From Arthrinium phaeospermum (Eukaryota; Ascomycota; Sordariomycetes; Amphisphaeriales; Apiosporaceae): a stretch of DNA of 64,000 nucleotides. A model generated the notes under the pieces. The model searched no databases. It was not told the origin of the DNA and saw only the letters and a list, made by a program, of their open reading frames with translations. How positions within the stretch are numbered: position 1 is the stretch's first letter; every line of letters begins with the position of its first letter. Shown here one piece after another: positions 33,900 through 44,678 of the stretch. The stretch is taken from the NCBI GenBank assembly GCA_006503535.1, contig QYRS01000014.1:620001-684000 (forward strand), given 5' to 3'. The position numbers and the translations under genes are program-made.

Positions 33900-34648
33900 A
33901 TGTGGGGGATCCCGCACGCCCGTCTCTGTCTCTTGTGTGCCTTTACAGCAGGTGACGAGATAAGCGACTCTCTGTTGAGATGAAACCAGCATAATTACTT
34001 GTATTACCGGAAATCCTCGAGGCCTAATTACACAACGTTTGCTTATTATCCCTCCCCTGCAATGCACACCGGTCAAGAGGTCCTGACGTTGCATTGAGCT
34101 GGATCCCGAACGTCTCCAGGCGGGATCCGACCACAAACGATGGACGAGTGAACTGTGATGCTATATACCCTGATCCGTGATGTGCACAAGGGATGCCATG
34201 TAGCCGACCGAATCTGGCCATCCTCATTTATTGGTCCACTCTTCTTTCCTCTAGCATCTACACAAGTCAGTATCCCGGTAGAAGGAAGGTTTTCTTACCC
34301 CGGAACCCTCACCTGAGGTTAACCCGCACGGGACACTGACTGCCGATGATTCCTCGCATTTTTCTGGGAGGCGTTATGGGACTTTATCGACACCGTGAGG
34401 GGAGGGACGCGACGTTGCTACCCGTTGCCCCCGTCGCCCCCGTAATACTTCGGCTTCCGCGTCCCTAAGGAGGATGGGGGAGGAGAAGGAGGGGGCTCTT
34501 GTTACAAAAACTGGGCGTGGGAGGGAAAAGAAAGGCAATACATCTTGAGAAGATTTAACTGCGGTGGCTGTCCACTATATCTTCCAATCTCTTGTTCCGG
34601 AGAGCCAGCCCGCCCAGCACCAAGAGATCTCGGCTCTTGCTTTCCTGA

Positions 34649-36178
<1,530 letters not shown>

Positions 36179-36562
36179 GAAAAGGAAACAAGTCAGCATT
36201 TCAGATTGTTTAGGGTGTGGGCTCCGGCGCGCGGCGTTGGGTTTTATGTTTCCGGATTTGAAAATGAAATGAGGAAAAACATCAGAATGATCATGCAATC
36301 GGTTATGAGGCTCATCGCTGGTCACGGGAGGAGCATTTTTAGATTTTTATTTCGCGAGAATTATGCCAGTGATGTATCTCATGCCGGTCCTTCTTCACTA
36401 CTAGGCCTTGTAATCGACCTTTTTCTGTTCCTCGGATTGTGTCAGGGTCGACTGGTGTCAGGCTCTAATTACTGCTGAGGCATGAGAGAGAGAAGCCGCC
36501 CAGTGGCATCATGTTGTTCATCTGCGTGCCGATAGCCGGTGAAGGAGATCGGTTGCTTCTCC
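36179..36562. other. Intergenic between convergent genes
   Basis: 384 nt; 3' ends of the subtilase and of the CVNH-like gene. Nothing else seen. Confidence 0.5.
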
Positions 36563-37125
36563 TTACTTGGAGTCGGGGCACTGGACGCCGTCCAGGCCGA
36601 AGCAGCTCAGGTAGCCGTTGTGGTTCGTCATGGCATCGTCTAGAGGTTTCATTGGCATAAGCAAGCAGTTATTCAAGGATAGCAGAATGTTTATTCGACT
36701 TACCCAGGCCACGCTCGGTGGTGACGTAATTGCCGTTCTTGTCCTTGCAGTCGCAGGTCAGGCGGAGCTGGTCGGTGTTGCAGTTCTTGCACTTGACCAG
36801 GCCCTGGCCCCACTGCTCGGGCTGGAGGGCGCCGCTGTCGTCGACGCCGTAGCAACTGTCATATGCTTGTCAGTTACTGTAGTTTCGCTTGTTCTGAAGA
36901 GGAAAAGAAAAAAGAGACAGAGAGACTTGTTGGAGGAAAGACTTACGCATCCAGAGAGGCATGGCTGCAGACACTCTTGCCGTTGTTGTCGAGGCAGTGA
37001 CCCTGGAGGTACCAGACCTGGGGCTGCGGGTTCCAGAGCTCCCACTCCGAGCACGTGCTCTCGATGGGGCCGTCGGCGAGGGCGAAGCCGACGGTGAAGG
37101 CGAGGATGGAAGCGAAGGTCTTCAT
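36563..37125 (-). CDS. Secreted CVNH-like protein 1, 135 aa
   Basis: Exons 37125-36947, 36855-36704 and 36639-36563, 136 codons; donors GTAAGT. Residues 1-17 are a signal peptide, mature start DGPIESTC. The pattern of Cys and turns (SLDACYGVDDSGALQP, CKNCNTDQLRLTCDCKDKNG, then GLDDAMTNHNGYLSCFGLDG) matches the cyanovirin-N homology fold, a two-repeat carbohydrate-binding domain. It is a close paralogue of the gene at 37757-38315: same exon phases, same DGP start, same CFGLDG-x-QC end. Sugar binding is predicted from the family only. A TATTTA box lies about 120 nt upstream of the start. Confidence 0.75.
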
Positions 37126-37756
37126 GGTGATTGAGAGAAGGTTTGGTGGAAGGGTTCGGGGATGATGTTGAGTCGAAGCTGTCGGAATGTGTGGTGGCAA
37201 AGGAAAAAGAAGAGTGGCACGGGGTGAGGAGCTGCCGGCTGACTAAATAGAGGCTGCAACTACATTGAATACATCCATGAAGCTCGGTGAATACTGGGGA
37301 GGCAGTCACATTGAGTTAATATGGCACTGCATACACACACCTTTACGAACCACTTGTATTCACTCAGTTGATCATCATGCCAACCGTGCTCTCCTGCCTC
37401 CCGATGATGACTCGTTGTGTGAACACATAGATAGCGATCCTGTTGGTGTCTAATGATTACAGCATACTCTGCCCTATCCAGACACATTGCTTCTGTACGC
37501 TTTCGCCATGTTTTATTCATAGAGAAGATCAAAGTAAGATAAACCTGATAATTTCATGAGAAGAACGGGGAGATAGTTCATGCAGATTTTCTATTACTAG
37601 CCCTAAGCGAGTCTGCGTGTTTCTCCAGCTCGAATGAGTCAAGCCCTCCAACGAAGCATGCAAGGAGGCTGATCGGCAACAACGTAACAGCAACTCATGT
37701 TCATGGTTACGGACCAACGGAGACCACCGGCAATCCATCGGTTAGTTGTCCGCTGT
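37126..37756. other. Intergenic, 0.63 kb
   Basis: Promoter of CVNH-like protein 1 and 3' region of CVNH-like protein 2 (both minus strand). No gene recognised. Confidence 0.5.
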
Positions 37757-38315
37757 CTAGCACTGGAGGCCGTCGAGACCGAAGCAGTTCAGCAGGCCAT
37801 CGTAGATCGCCACAGTGTCTTCTGTTATAAGGTTTCATCCATTAGCATAGGCCGTCACCAAGCTCTGCTGCTTGCTATTTTTGTCACAGTTACTTTCTCG
37901 GGGGGGTGGGACTTACTCAGTTCAGCCGAAGAACCCTTCAAGTTGCCGGCGCTGTCTTTGCATTGGCAGGACAGGCCGGACCCCTGGAGAGTACAGTCCT
38001 GGCAGCCCTTAAGGCCCCGTCCATTTCCGGACGGCTGAATCTGGCCATCGATGACGGTGAAGCAGCTGCCATTGTTGTCAGTTCTGAGTTCCACAAGTGA
38101 GCGGGGGAAGGGGATTTTGACGCATACGAATCAAGGTTCATCTGGCTGCAGATGAGGTCGCTGGTATTATCCCGGCAGGTTGCGTTGAGGTGCCAATCCG
38201 ATGGGCCGGCGTCAAACAGGTTCACTTCAGTGCAATTCTGAAAGACAGGGCCATCTGCGGCGGCAGCAAAACTGCGGACGCTGACGAGAGCGAGGATAAA
38301 GGCAGCGATCATCAT
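37757..38315 (-). CDS. Secreted CVNH-like protein 2, 133 aa
   Basis: Exons 38315-38128, 38065-37917 and 37821-37757, 134 codons. Signal peptide about 1-20 (MMIAAFILALVSVRSFAAAA), mature start DGPVFQNC. It has the same fold signature as the neighbour: NLDSCFTVIDGQIQPSG, CQDCTLQGSGLSCQCKDSAG, and a C-terminal YDGLLNCFGLDGLQC. Both introns have the same positions and phases as in the neighbour, so the two arose by tandem duplication. Ten or more Cys suggest a disulfide-stabilised extracellular lectin-like protein. Alternative: small secreted effector without sugar binding. Confidence 0.75.
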
Positions 38316-39299
38316 GGTGACTGCGGATTGGTGGCTTAATGGGGAAAAGGTGACCTGATGTCTAGTTGGATCTGCAGGGAAAATCGGAGATGATGTTGAG
38401 CGTTAGAATGCCTTTGAGTGCTTGACAAGAGATAAAGGGTAGATATTTGTAGTGTTGGTAGTCGCCGGCCAATTGAATGAAGCTCGGGATTTCAATGAAT
38501 GGATTGCAACTTAAGTTGGCACTAGAACAGTTACACCACAATTGAATTCACAAGGTTCTATTCAAATGTGGGTATAACATCCTTAATTCAATCTTTGAAC
38601 GTATATCCATCATGATATTGTCTTGTTTTCGTTGACGGAGGCTGTACTAGCCTATAGCAAAGAAAGAGTCCCTTTGCAAAAGGTTAGTTGGGAAAGCAGG
38701 CCCTTGTTGGGCTTGCATGATAAAATCAGTTGCTAAGAATACAGACCAATCTTTTTTCACCTAGAAAAACCACATGGATCCAGGGGCTAAGAATAGGGGG
38801 CTCTGCCCCTAGTCAGATCCAGAAAGCCGAGGGAACCTAGCCTAACCTCACTCGTGCACCAACGAATATATTCACTGTTGGTCATGACAGTACATGCTCC
38901 AAAGTAAGATAAGCCTGTCAGTATAGCTATAATGCCCTGTAGTTATCTCTACCACGAGTTCCTGCGCAGCACGCGGTCTTCTACGCCTTGCCGCATCGGC
39001 AATCATTGCTGTAGCGCACCACGGGCACCCCTGCTAGGATTGGGAGTAACCATCGCATAATGTTCTTGCTGATATGCATCAACAATGGAATTGAGACTCT
39101 TCTATTCTCTCTTTCCTTAGTCTCTGGCTCTGTTTGCTATTGTCGATTCATGCTGGGTCAATAGAAACAAAGGACTCACAAAGATGGCTAGCCTCCAGTA
39201 CATAACCCAAGAGTCGAGATAGTCTATATGCATTAGCCCCCCTGATTTGCCAGAGGCTCTACTGATATTGGATTTCCCGTTCTTATTTCACCACTGACG
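38316..39299. other. Intergenic, 1 kb
   Basis: Upstream of CVNH-like protein 2 (left) and of the GH76 gene (right). It is somewhat A+T-richer than the neighbouring genes. No gene recognised. Confidence 0.5.
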
Positions 39300-40523
39300 A
39301 TGCGATCAACTTCTCTCGTACTGGCGGCCCTTTGCCTAAAGGGCATCGCTGCTCTCCCGTCAACGAATCCGCATAAATCCAAAGCGGACACTTACCAAGA
39401 CCACGCCGAGGCGGCCTTGGACAGATTGCAGCAGTGGTACAACCACGACACGGGGTTATGGAAGAGCTACGACCTGTGGTGGTGGCAGTCGGCCAACGCG
39501 CTGACGACGCTGATCGACATGGTGCAGACGGGCAGCCCCAAAGCCAAGCAGATCGCCGACGTGGTGATCCCCAACACCTTCCAAGCCGCCGGCGCCTTCA
39601 ACGCCCGGGCCAACCACGGCCTCAAGCGACGCGTCGCCAAAGACGTCAACCAAAACCCGTTCAGCAACGGCTACTACGACGACGAGGGCTGGTGGGCCGT
39701 CGCCTGGATGCGGGCCTACGACGTGACGGGCAACCAGACCTACCTGGCCACGGCCGAGTCCCTCTTCGCCGACATGACGACGGGCTGGGGCACCCGCTGC
39801 TGGGCCGAGGGCATGTGGTGGGACAAGCAGCACACCCACCTCGACCCCATCGCCGACGCCCTCTTCCTCGAGACGGCCGCCCGGCTCGCGAACCGGGTTC
39901 CCGCGGATCGAAAACAGCACCACGTCGACTGGGCCGTCCGCGCCTGGGAGGGCCTCCGGCGCGGACCCATGTACGTGCCCGACGAGCACTACGTCACGGC
40001 CGCCGACGGCGTCGACCCCGCGACGTGCAAACTGCCCAGGAAGGACCCGCACGGGTACACGTACACGAACGGGGCGCTGGTGAGCGGGCTGGTGGCGTTG
40101 TCGGCCGCGACGGGCGACCGGGAGTATTATCTGCGGGAGGCGCACGATGTCGCCCACGCCGTCATGAGGATCATGGCCAAGGACGGCGTGCTGCGCGAGC
40201 CGGGCATCGACCAGGCGCACCCGGGCGGGTCGGCGCCGCAGTTCAAGGGGGTCTTTATGCGGGCGCTCGCGCGCCTGCACGCCGCGGACCCGCGGGCTGA
40301 GTACCACGAGTTCGCGCAGCGGTGCGCCGACAGCATCTGGGACAAGAACCGGCAGCAGGCCCAGGAGGGAGGCGGCGGCGTCGAGCTGGGGCCGGATTGG
40401 AACGGGCCCTTTTACGGGCCGGCGAATGCGAGTCCGCACAGCTTGGCCATGGATGGGTTGGTGGCGGCGTGGGCGATGACGAGGCAGATGGAGAAGATGG
40501 GGCAAAGGGGTAATAGAGATTGA
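39300..40523 (+). CDS. Secreted GH76 alpha-1,6-mannanase-like glycoside hydrolase, 407 aa
   Basis: Single exon. Residues 1-19 are a signal peptide. The mature protein is an (alpha/alpha)6-type glycoside hydrolase: LWWWQSANALTTLIDM, then NGYYDDEGWWAVAWMRAYDVTG with the adjacent catalytic Asp pair D127/D128, GWGTRCWAEGMWWDK, YTYTNGALVSGLVALSAATGD, and FKGVFMRALARLH. This motif order is that of family GH76, which contains bacterial endo-alpha-1,6-mannanases and the fungal Dfg5/Dcw1 proteins. There is no C-terminal hydrophobic tail, so unlike Dfg5/Dcw1 it lacks a GPI signal and is probably freely secreted. The substrate would be alpha-1,6-mannan of cell walls or glycoproteins. Confidence 0.88.
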   Translation: MRSTSLVLAALCLKGIAALPSTNPHKSKADTYQDHAEAALDRLQQWYNHDTGLWKSYDLWWWQSANALTTLIDMVQTGSPKAKQIADVVIPNTFQAAGAFNARANHGLKRRVAKDVNQNPFSNGYYDDEGWWAVAWMRAYDVTGNQTYLATAESLFADMTTGWGTRCWAEGMWWDKQHTHLDPIADALFLETAARLANRVPADRKQHHVDWAVRAWEGLRRGPMYVPDEHYVTAADGVDPATCKLPRKDPHGYTYTNGALVSGLVALSAATGDREYYLREAHDVAHAVMRIMAKDGVLREPGIDQAHPGGSAPQFKGVFMRALARLHAADPRAEYHEFAQRCADSIWDKNRQQAQEGGGGVELGPDWNGPFYGPANASPHSLAMDGLVAAWAMTRQMEKMGQRGNRD

Positions 40524-40871
40524 TCATAGTATGAAGTGTCGGTAGTATGAATCGACCGCGAATTAATTGGCTGGCTTTCTTGCTCTACCGAGAACATGTC
40601 GGACTACTGGGGAGAAAATAAGGTCCTCCTCGAATAGATGGTGACCCCAGACCCTCGGGGGACCCAACGATGCAACGCTGTACAGAGGTGGAGAAGGGTC
40701 TGCGTAATAGGCAGCCAAGGTAAGGGGGGATGCGGCGGCTATGTAGCAGTGCCAAGGCACACGTACGTGAGCAAGGGCGGGTTCGGACAACAGTAAAGCG
40801 CCCCCACCGCCTTTTCCTGAATATGTGCCCGTTTATGCCAATCTACACTGAATGATTTCTCGTGGTACAAG
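40524..40871. other. Intergenic, 0.35 kb
   Basis: 3' end of the GH76 gene and promoter of the phosphotransferase-like gene. Nothing else seen. Confidence 0.5.
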
Positions 40872-42421
40872 ATGCCCTCCAAGCTCAGATATGTCTGCGT
40901 GGACAAGGACGACATGATATGGGAGAAACTCGATGAGGCAGTGGAGCAGTGGGAACAAACCCTGCGCAAAGCTACGACGTGTAAAGAGGTCAAAAAGCTC
41001 ATCCTGCAATACAGACCGGGTGAAGTCCGAGGGTTGCATGACCCGGTGAAGGGTGCCTATAACTTCGTATATCGCCTAGAGTACGAAAATGGGTCCTCTG
41101 CCCTGATGAGGGTCCCCATCCCAGGTACGTTGGGAACTCGCAACATAATCATCACCCATAACGAATTGTTGCAGGTGTCGTACCGTTCCCAGAGGAGAAA
41201 ACTCGTTACGAAGTTGCGACAATGCGGTACGTCGCCGCCCACACCACCATTCCGGTTCCGCATGTTTACCATCACGGCACGGCCGCCGAAAATCCGACAG
41301 GGCTTGGCCCTTTTATCATCATGGACTATATTGACCATCACCAGAACATGTCCCGAGAGCTCCTGGACCCAGCCCGTGGCGACGCGCGGCCTATTCTGGA
41401 TCCAAACGTTAGCGAGGAGAAGCTGGAGTTGTTATACGGCCAGATGGCCAACATCCTGCTACAACTCTCCAACCTAAAGTTTCCTTTGCTGGGGTCACTC
41501 GTCGAGGAAGTGGGCGGCGGTCGGGGCTCGGCTTCTGTCCAAGGACGACCCCTGATTGGCAACATGATCCAGCAGGTCGTGCACAACAACGCACCAGCGA
41601 GCATCCTGCCAACTAAACCCTACAACTCCTCGGACGAATGGTACCGTGCCCTGGCTGATCTGCATATGACCCAACTAGCCCTACAGCACAACGACACCGT
41701 ATTAGACGAGGACGACGCCCGCGACAAATACATCGCTCGCCAGTTGTTCCGAAGCCTTGCCGCTGAGAACCGCCTCTTTCCAGATTCCCCAGACCGCTCA
41801 AGAAACACCAACGAGGAGTTCCGGATCTTCTCCGAGGACTTAAGGCCAGCCAACGTCCTGCTCGACGAAAACCTCCTGGTTGTGGGCGTTATCGACTGGG
41901 AGTTCGCCTACACCGCCCCCGCCCAGTTCAGTTACGACCCGCCTTGGTGGCTGCTTGTGCGGGAACCGGAGGACTGGCCCGGCGGATACCGGCCCTTCAT
42001 GGAAGCTTACGAACCGCGCCTGCCAACCTTTTTGCGGGTGCTAGAGCGCGAGGAGGAGAAGATGGAGGGGAAAGAGAGTAGCAGCAGCAGCAACAGGCTG
42101 GTAGACGATAAAGGCAAGGCAAAACCGCAGATGCTCTCGCAGCGCATGCGCGAGAGCTGGGAGAAGCGGACTTGGATGGTCAGCTACGCGGCCCGGAACA
42201 GCTGGGCGTTCGACTTCATTTGGTGGAAGTTCCTAGACGAGGGCTACTTTGGGCCGAACGAGAACCAAGACCACCCGATCCGGTTGGATCTGCTCTCGGG
42301 GCCGCAGCGAGAGGCTATGGAGACCCTGGTGGCGCGTAAGATGCAGGAGAGCCATGACATGCGGATTATTCAGTGGAAAAGTGAAGAGGCATCGGCACAG
42401 TTAGGGAGGCTGCTAATTTAA
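40872..42421 (+). CDS. Aminoglycoside-phosphotransferase-like (APH/protein-kinase-like) protein, 499 aa
   Basis: Exons 40872-41124 and 41175-42421 (500 codons); G|GTACGT to GCAG|G restores IPGVVPFPEEKTRYEVATMRYV. The fold is kinase-like: N-lobe GAYNFVYRLEYENGSSALMRVPIP, a linker GPFIIMDYI at the hinge position, and C-lobe FSEDLRPANVLLDENLLVVGVIDWEF, with predicted catalytic Asp D306, metal-binding N311 and D325. The usual His of the HxD motif is replaced by Ser (S304-E-D). Fungi carry many such proteins; most substrates are unknown and few phosphorylate antibiotics. A charged Ser-rich insert lies near residues 395-420. No signal peptide. The name describes the fold, not a resistance function. 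Confidence 0.8.
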
Positions 42422-42494
42422 TATTGTATCGTATATCAACAGGTTAAAGAGATTTAGTTATTGTATTTCGTTTCCTCGATTTTCTTTTTCTTTT
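42422..42494. other. 3' region of the phosphotransferase-like gene
   Basis: Short T/C-rich stretch; together with the A12 run at 42497-42508 and the following GGAAAGAAACGAG it forms an imperfect pyrimidine/purine inverted repeat. Confidence 0.3.
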
Positions 42495-42752
42495 TCAAAA
42501 AAAAAAAAGGAAAGAAACGAGATTTACATTAAATCTTTCTAAATCGTCGAGGAATTGGCTGACATTGCTGTACCATGTTTGACCGTGGGCGACCAGGAAC
42601 GCAGTCACCTCCTTATATTCCAGCCCAAACAGCCGACACCGCAGGGCAATGTATTCGTTGTATGTGGGCGGGTGTGGATCCTCTTTCGTATCTATGATCC
42701 CACGGATGGTGATGCCGTCTAAGACGATGTCCCGAGGTGGTGGCCGGGCCGA
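42495..42752 (-). pseudogene. Orphan coding-like fragment, about 85 codons, no start
   Basis: The minus strand is open from just after a TAG (42755-42753) to a TGA (42497-42495) without an upstream ATG. Its translation looks like conserved protein (DIVLDGITIRGIIDTKEDPH; YNEYIALRCRLFGLEYKEV; TWYSNVSQFLDDLER), in contrast with shadow frames nearby. I do not recognise the family. It is most likely the remaining piece of a gene destroyed next to the A+T-rich block, or a 3' exon whose 5' part is missing. Confidence 0.35.
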
Positions 42753-42967
42753 CTAGCCCGGAACAACAATTGAGCCGCCGGGTGGGACAGAAACTAGGCA
42801 GCAGTAGGGGGGCTCGGCGCTATCCACCCTCGCCCGTTTTTCTGCGCTTATATACATGTACATACCCTCCAGTCCCTTATTGGCCTGCCCCTGGGTCGGC
42901 TTACTACTCGGGCACGCGACCGTGAATAATCACTCTCTTTAAGGCCCGATCCAATAGCCTGTCCCGA

Positions 42968-44373
42968 ATGGCGCCCCTCCCGAACCTGTCCAGGTCCCCC
43001 TGGTTCTGGGCCATCATTTTCGCCTGGTACTGCGCGACATGGCGCAACCACTGGAAGAACGAGGTGGTGCCCATGGACTACCAGCGCTGCGCCGAGCTGC
43101 ACAACCGAATCCTCGACCTCGGGACCCGGAAGCAGCTCACCCTGGGCGACGGTGGCACCAACAGCAACGCCGCCAGCCCGTGGCACCTGTTCAAGAAGCC
43201 GGCGCCGGCCCCGGTGCTCAAGCACCCCAACTGGTTCGAGCGCTGGGGCAAACGGGCCGAGGCCATGCGCCCGTGGATGTCGCCGGACCTGGCGGCCTTC
43301 CTGGAACGGGCCGGGGACCCGCGCGACGACGGGCACCACTTCTTCTATTACGTCGGCGGGCTGGCGTCCCCGGAGTACCTGTTCGGGGCCCAGGCGGGCT
43401 GGGCGCAGGATCCCAAGGATAGGTTCCGCTATGTGACGCTGTACATGGCCGGCTACCAATTCACCCACCACCCCGACGGTTTAATGTGAGCTCCCACTGC
43501 CAGTCTACATTAGCACGAGGATTTAGCGCTTACCAAAAGGTGATTTATAGCTTCGATCAAAAGAAAAGCCTGGCCATCATGCAGATGGACATCATGGACT
43601 CCTTCACCACCCAGAACGGGCGGCAGAAGTGGTACCCCCTCGAGGTCGTCCTCGCCCAATGGCTCGACATGATCGACGTCGGCAAAATCCAGGCCGTCCC
43701 CGACGGCACGCGCACGCGCTCGGAGAAGATCGGGCCCTGGACCATGGTGGGCTACAGCGAGCGCCAGCTCGAAGAGACCCTGGAGGTCTGGGAGCAGCTT
43801 GTAAGCGCCATCGAAGCGCGCATCCCCGGCTTTGCGCCCTCCGATATCAACTCTACCGGGACGCTCTTCGACGACAACGAGATCGACCTCGAGGCCGCCG
43901 GCGTGCTCCCCGGCTTCGTATCCGAGTTCCTGACCAAGGCCCGCCGCCCGGCCTTCCGCCACATCGCCCCGGGCCTCCGCCTCCGCGACGCCGAGCCCAT
44001 GGCCTTCCAGCAGCCCTTCCGCCGCGTCCCGCTCGCGGGGTTCCCGTACGGCCGTCCCGAGTACCCGGGGAGCCCCCAGATCCAGTTCCCGGTCCTGCTC
44101 TTCGACTCGTCCGAGGAGCTGACCTACGACGCGCCCCCGTCCAACAAGAACCCCTATTCCCAGGACCGCCGCCACGCCATGCCGCCCCCGCCCTTCGGCA
44201 AGCCGTGGAGCGATGTTCCCTCGTACCAGGCGGGGCTCTACTTCACCGAGACGGACCAGGGCCACTGGCACACGTTCGAGGACGGCGTCAAGCTCGTGCT
44301 GCCGTTCGGCGTCGGCGGGCGGGGCTACGCGCGCACGGCGGACGGGGCCCTGTTCGGCGAGAACACGGAGTAG
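42968..44373 (+). CDS. Unknown N-terminally membrane-anchored protein, truncated by an in-frame TAG (454 of 533 aa)
   Basis: Exons 42968-43485 and 43527-44373. Donor AT|GTGAGC and acceptor GGATTTAG|C keep the frame through a 41-nt intron. Residues about 10-25 (SPWFWAIIFAWYCATW) form a membrane or signal-anchor segment. The rest is hydrophilic with many Trp and Pro; distinctive stretches are HHFFYYVGGLASPEYLFG, SLAIMQMDIMDSFTTQ, GRQKWYPLEVVLAQWLDMI and ETDQGHWHTFEDGVKLVLPF. I do not recognise a domain. The stop at 44371-44373 is TAG after GENTE; beyond it the same frame stays open for 79 codons with coding-like sequence. CAG or TGG to TAG is the kind of change RIP makes, and the A+T-rich block starts less than 300 nt away. 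Confidence 0.6.
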
Positions 44374-44610
44374 ACGCACGGCGTGGTCGAGGGGCGCGAC
44401 CGGCACGACGCGCTCTTCCAGCTCGGGTACCAGCCCTTCGGGGCCGGCCACGAGGTGCGCCTCGTCCAGGTGCTCCGGGCCTGGGTGCGACTGGTCGAGA
44501 GCGGCGCCTGGAAGGTCGGGCCGGACGGGGTGCTGGGCGGGATGCAGAAGTGGCGGGATGCGGATACGTGGTGGTACTGGAAGAAATACGTCGTGCCGAT
44601 GAGTTGGTAA
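44374..44610 (+). pseudogene. Disconnected 3' end of the same gene
   Basis: In phase with the upstream exon, 78 sense codons from T-H-G-V-V-E to PMSW and a TAA at 44608-44610. It holds conserved-looking sequence (RDRHDALFQLGYQPFG; RLVQVLRAWVRLVESGAWKV; WRDADTWWYWKKYVVPMSW). Unless the TAG is read through, this part is not translated. Confidence 0.6.
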
Positions 44611-44656
44611 TGAATTCAAGCGCTGATAACTATATAAGCTCGGCACCCGGTTAATA

Positions 44657-44678
44657 CCCCCCCCCCCCCCCCCCCCCC
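44657..44678. repeat. C22 homopolymer at the composition boundary
   Basis: Twenty-two consecutive C between the last gene and the A+T-rich block, followed after TTAACG by CCCCCCC. It may be an assembly join or a real homopolymer marking an insertion point. Confidence 0.8.

Noticed and set aside
39456..40505. Long minus-strand open frame (349 codons) opposite the GH76 gene
   Set aside because: GC-rich codon use on the sense strand leaves the antisense open; the translation is Arg/Pro/Val-rich with no domain.
43510..44646. 378-codon minus frame and a 341-codon plus frame over the truncated unknown gene
   Set aside because: Shadow frames of the sense gene, composed of Arg/Pro/Ala without motifs.
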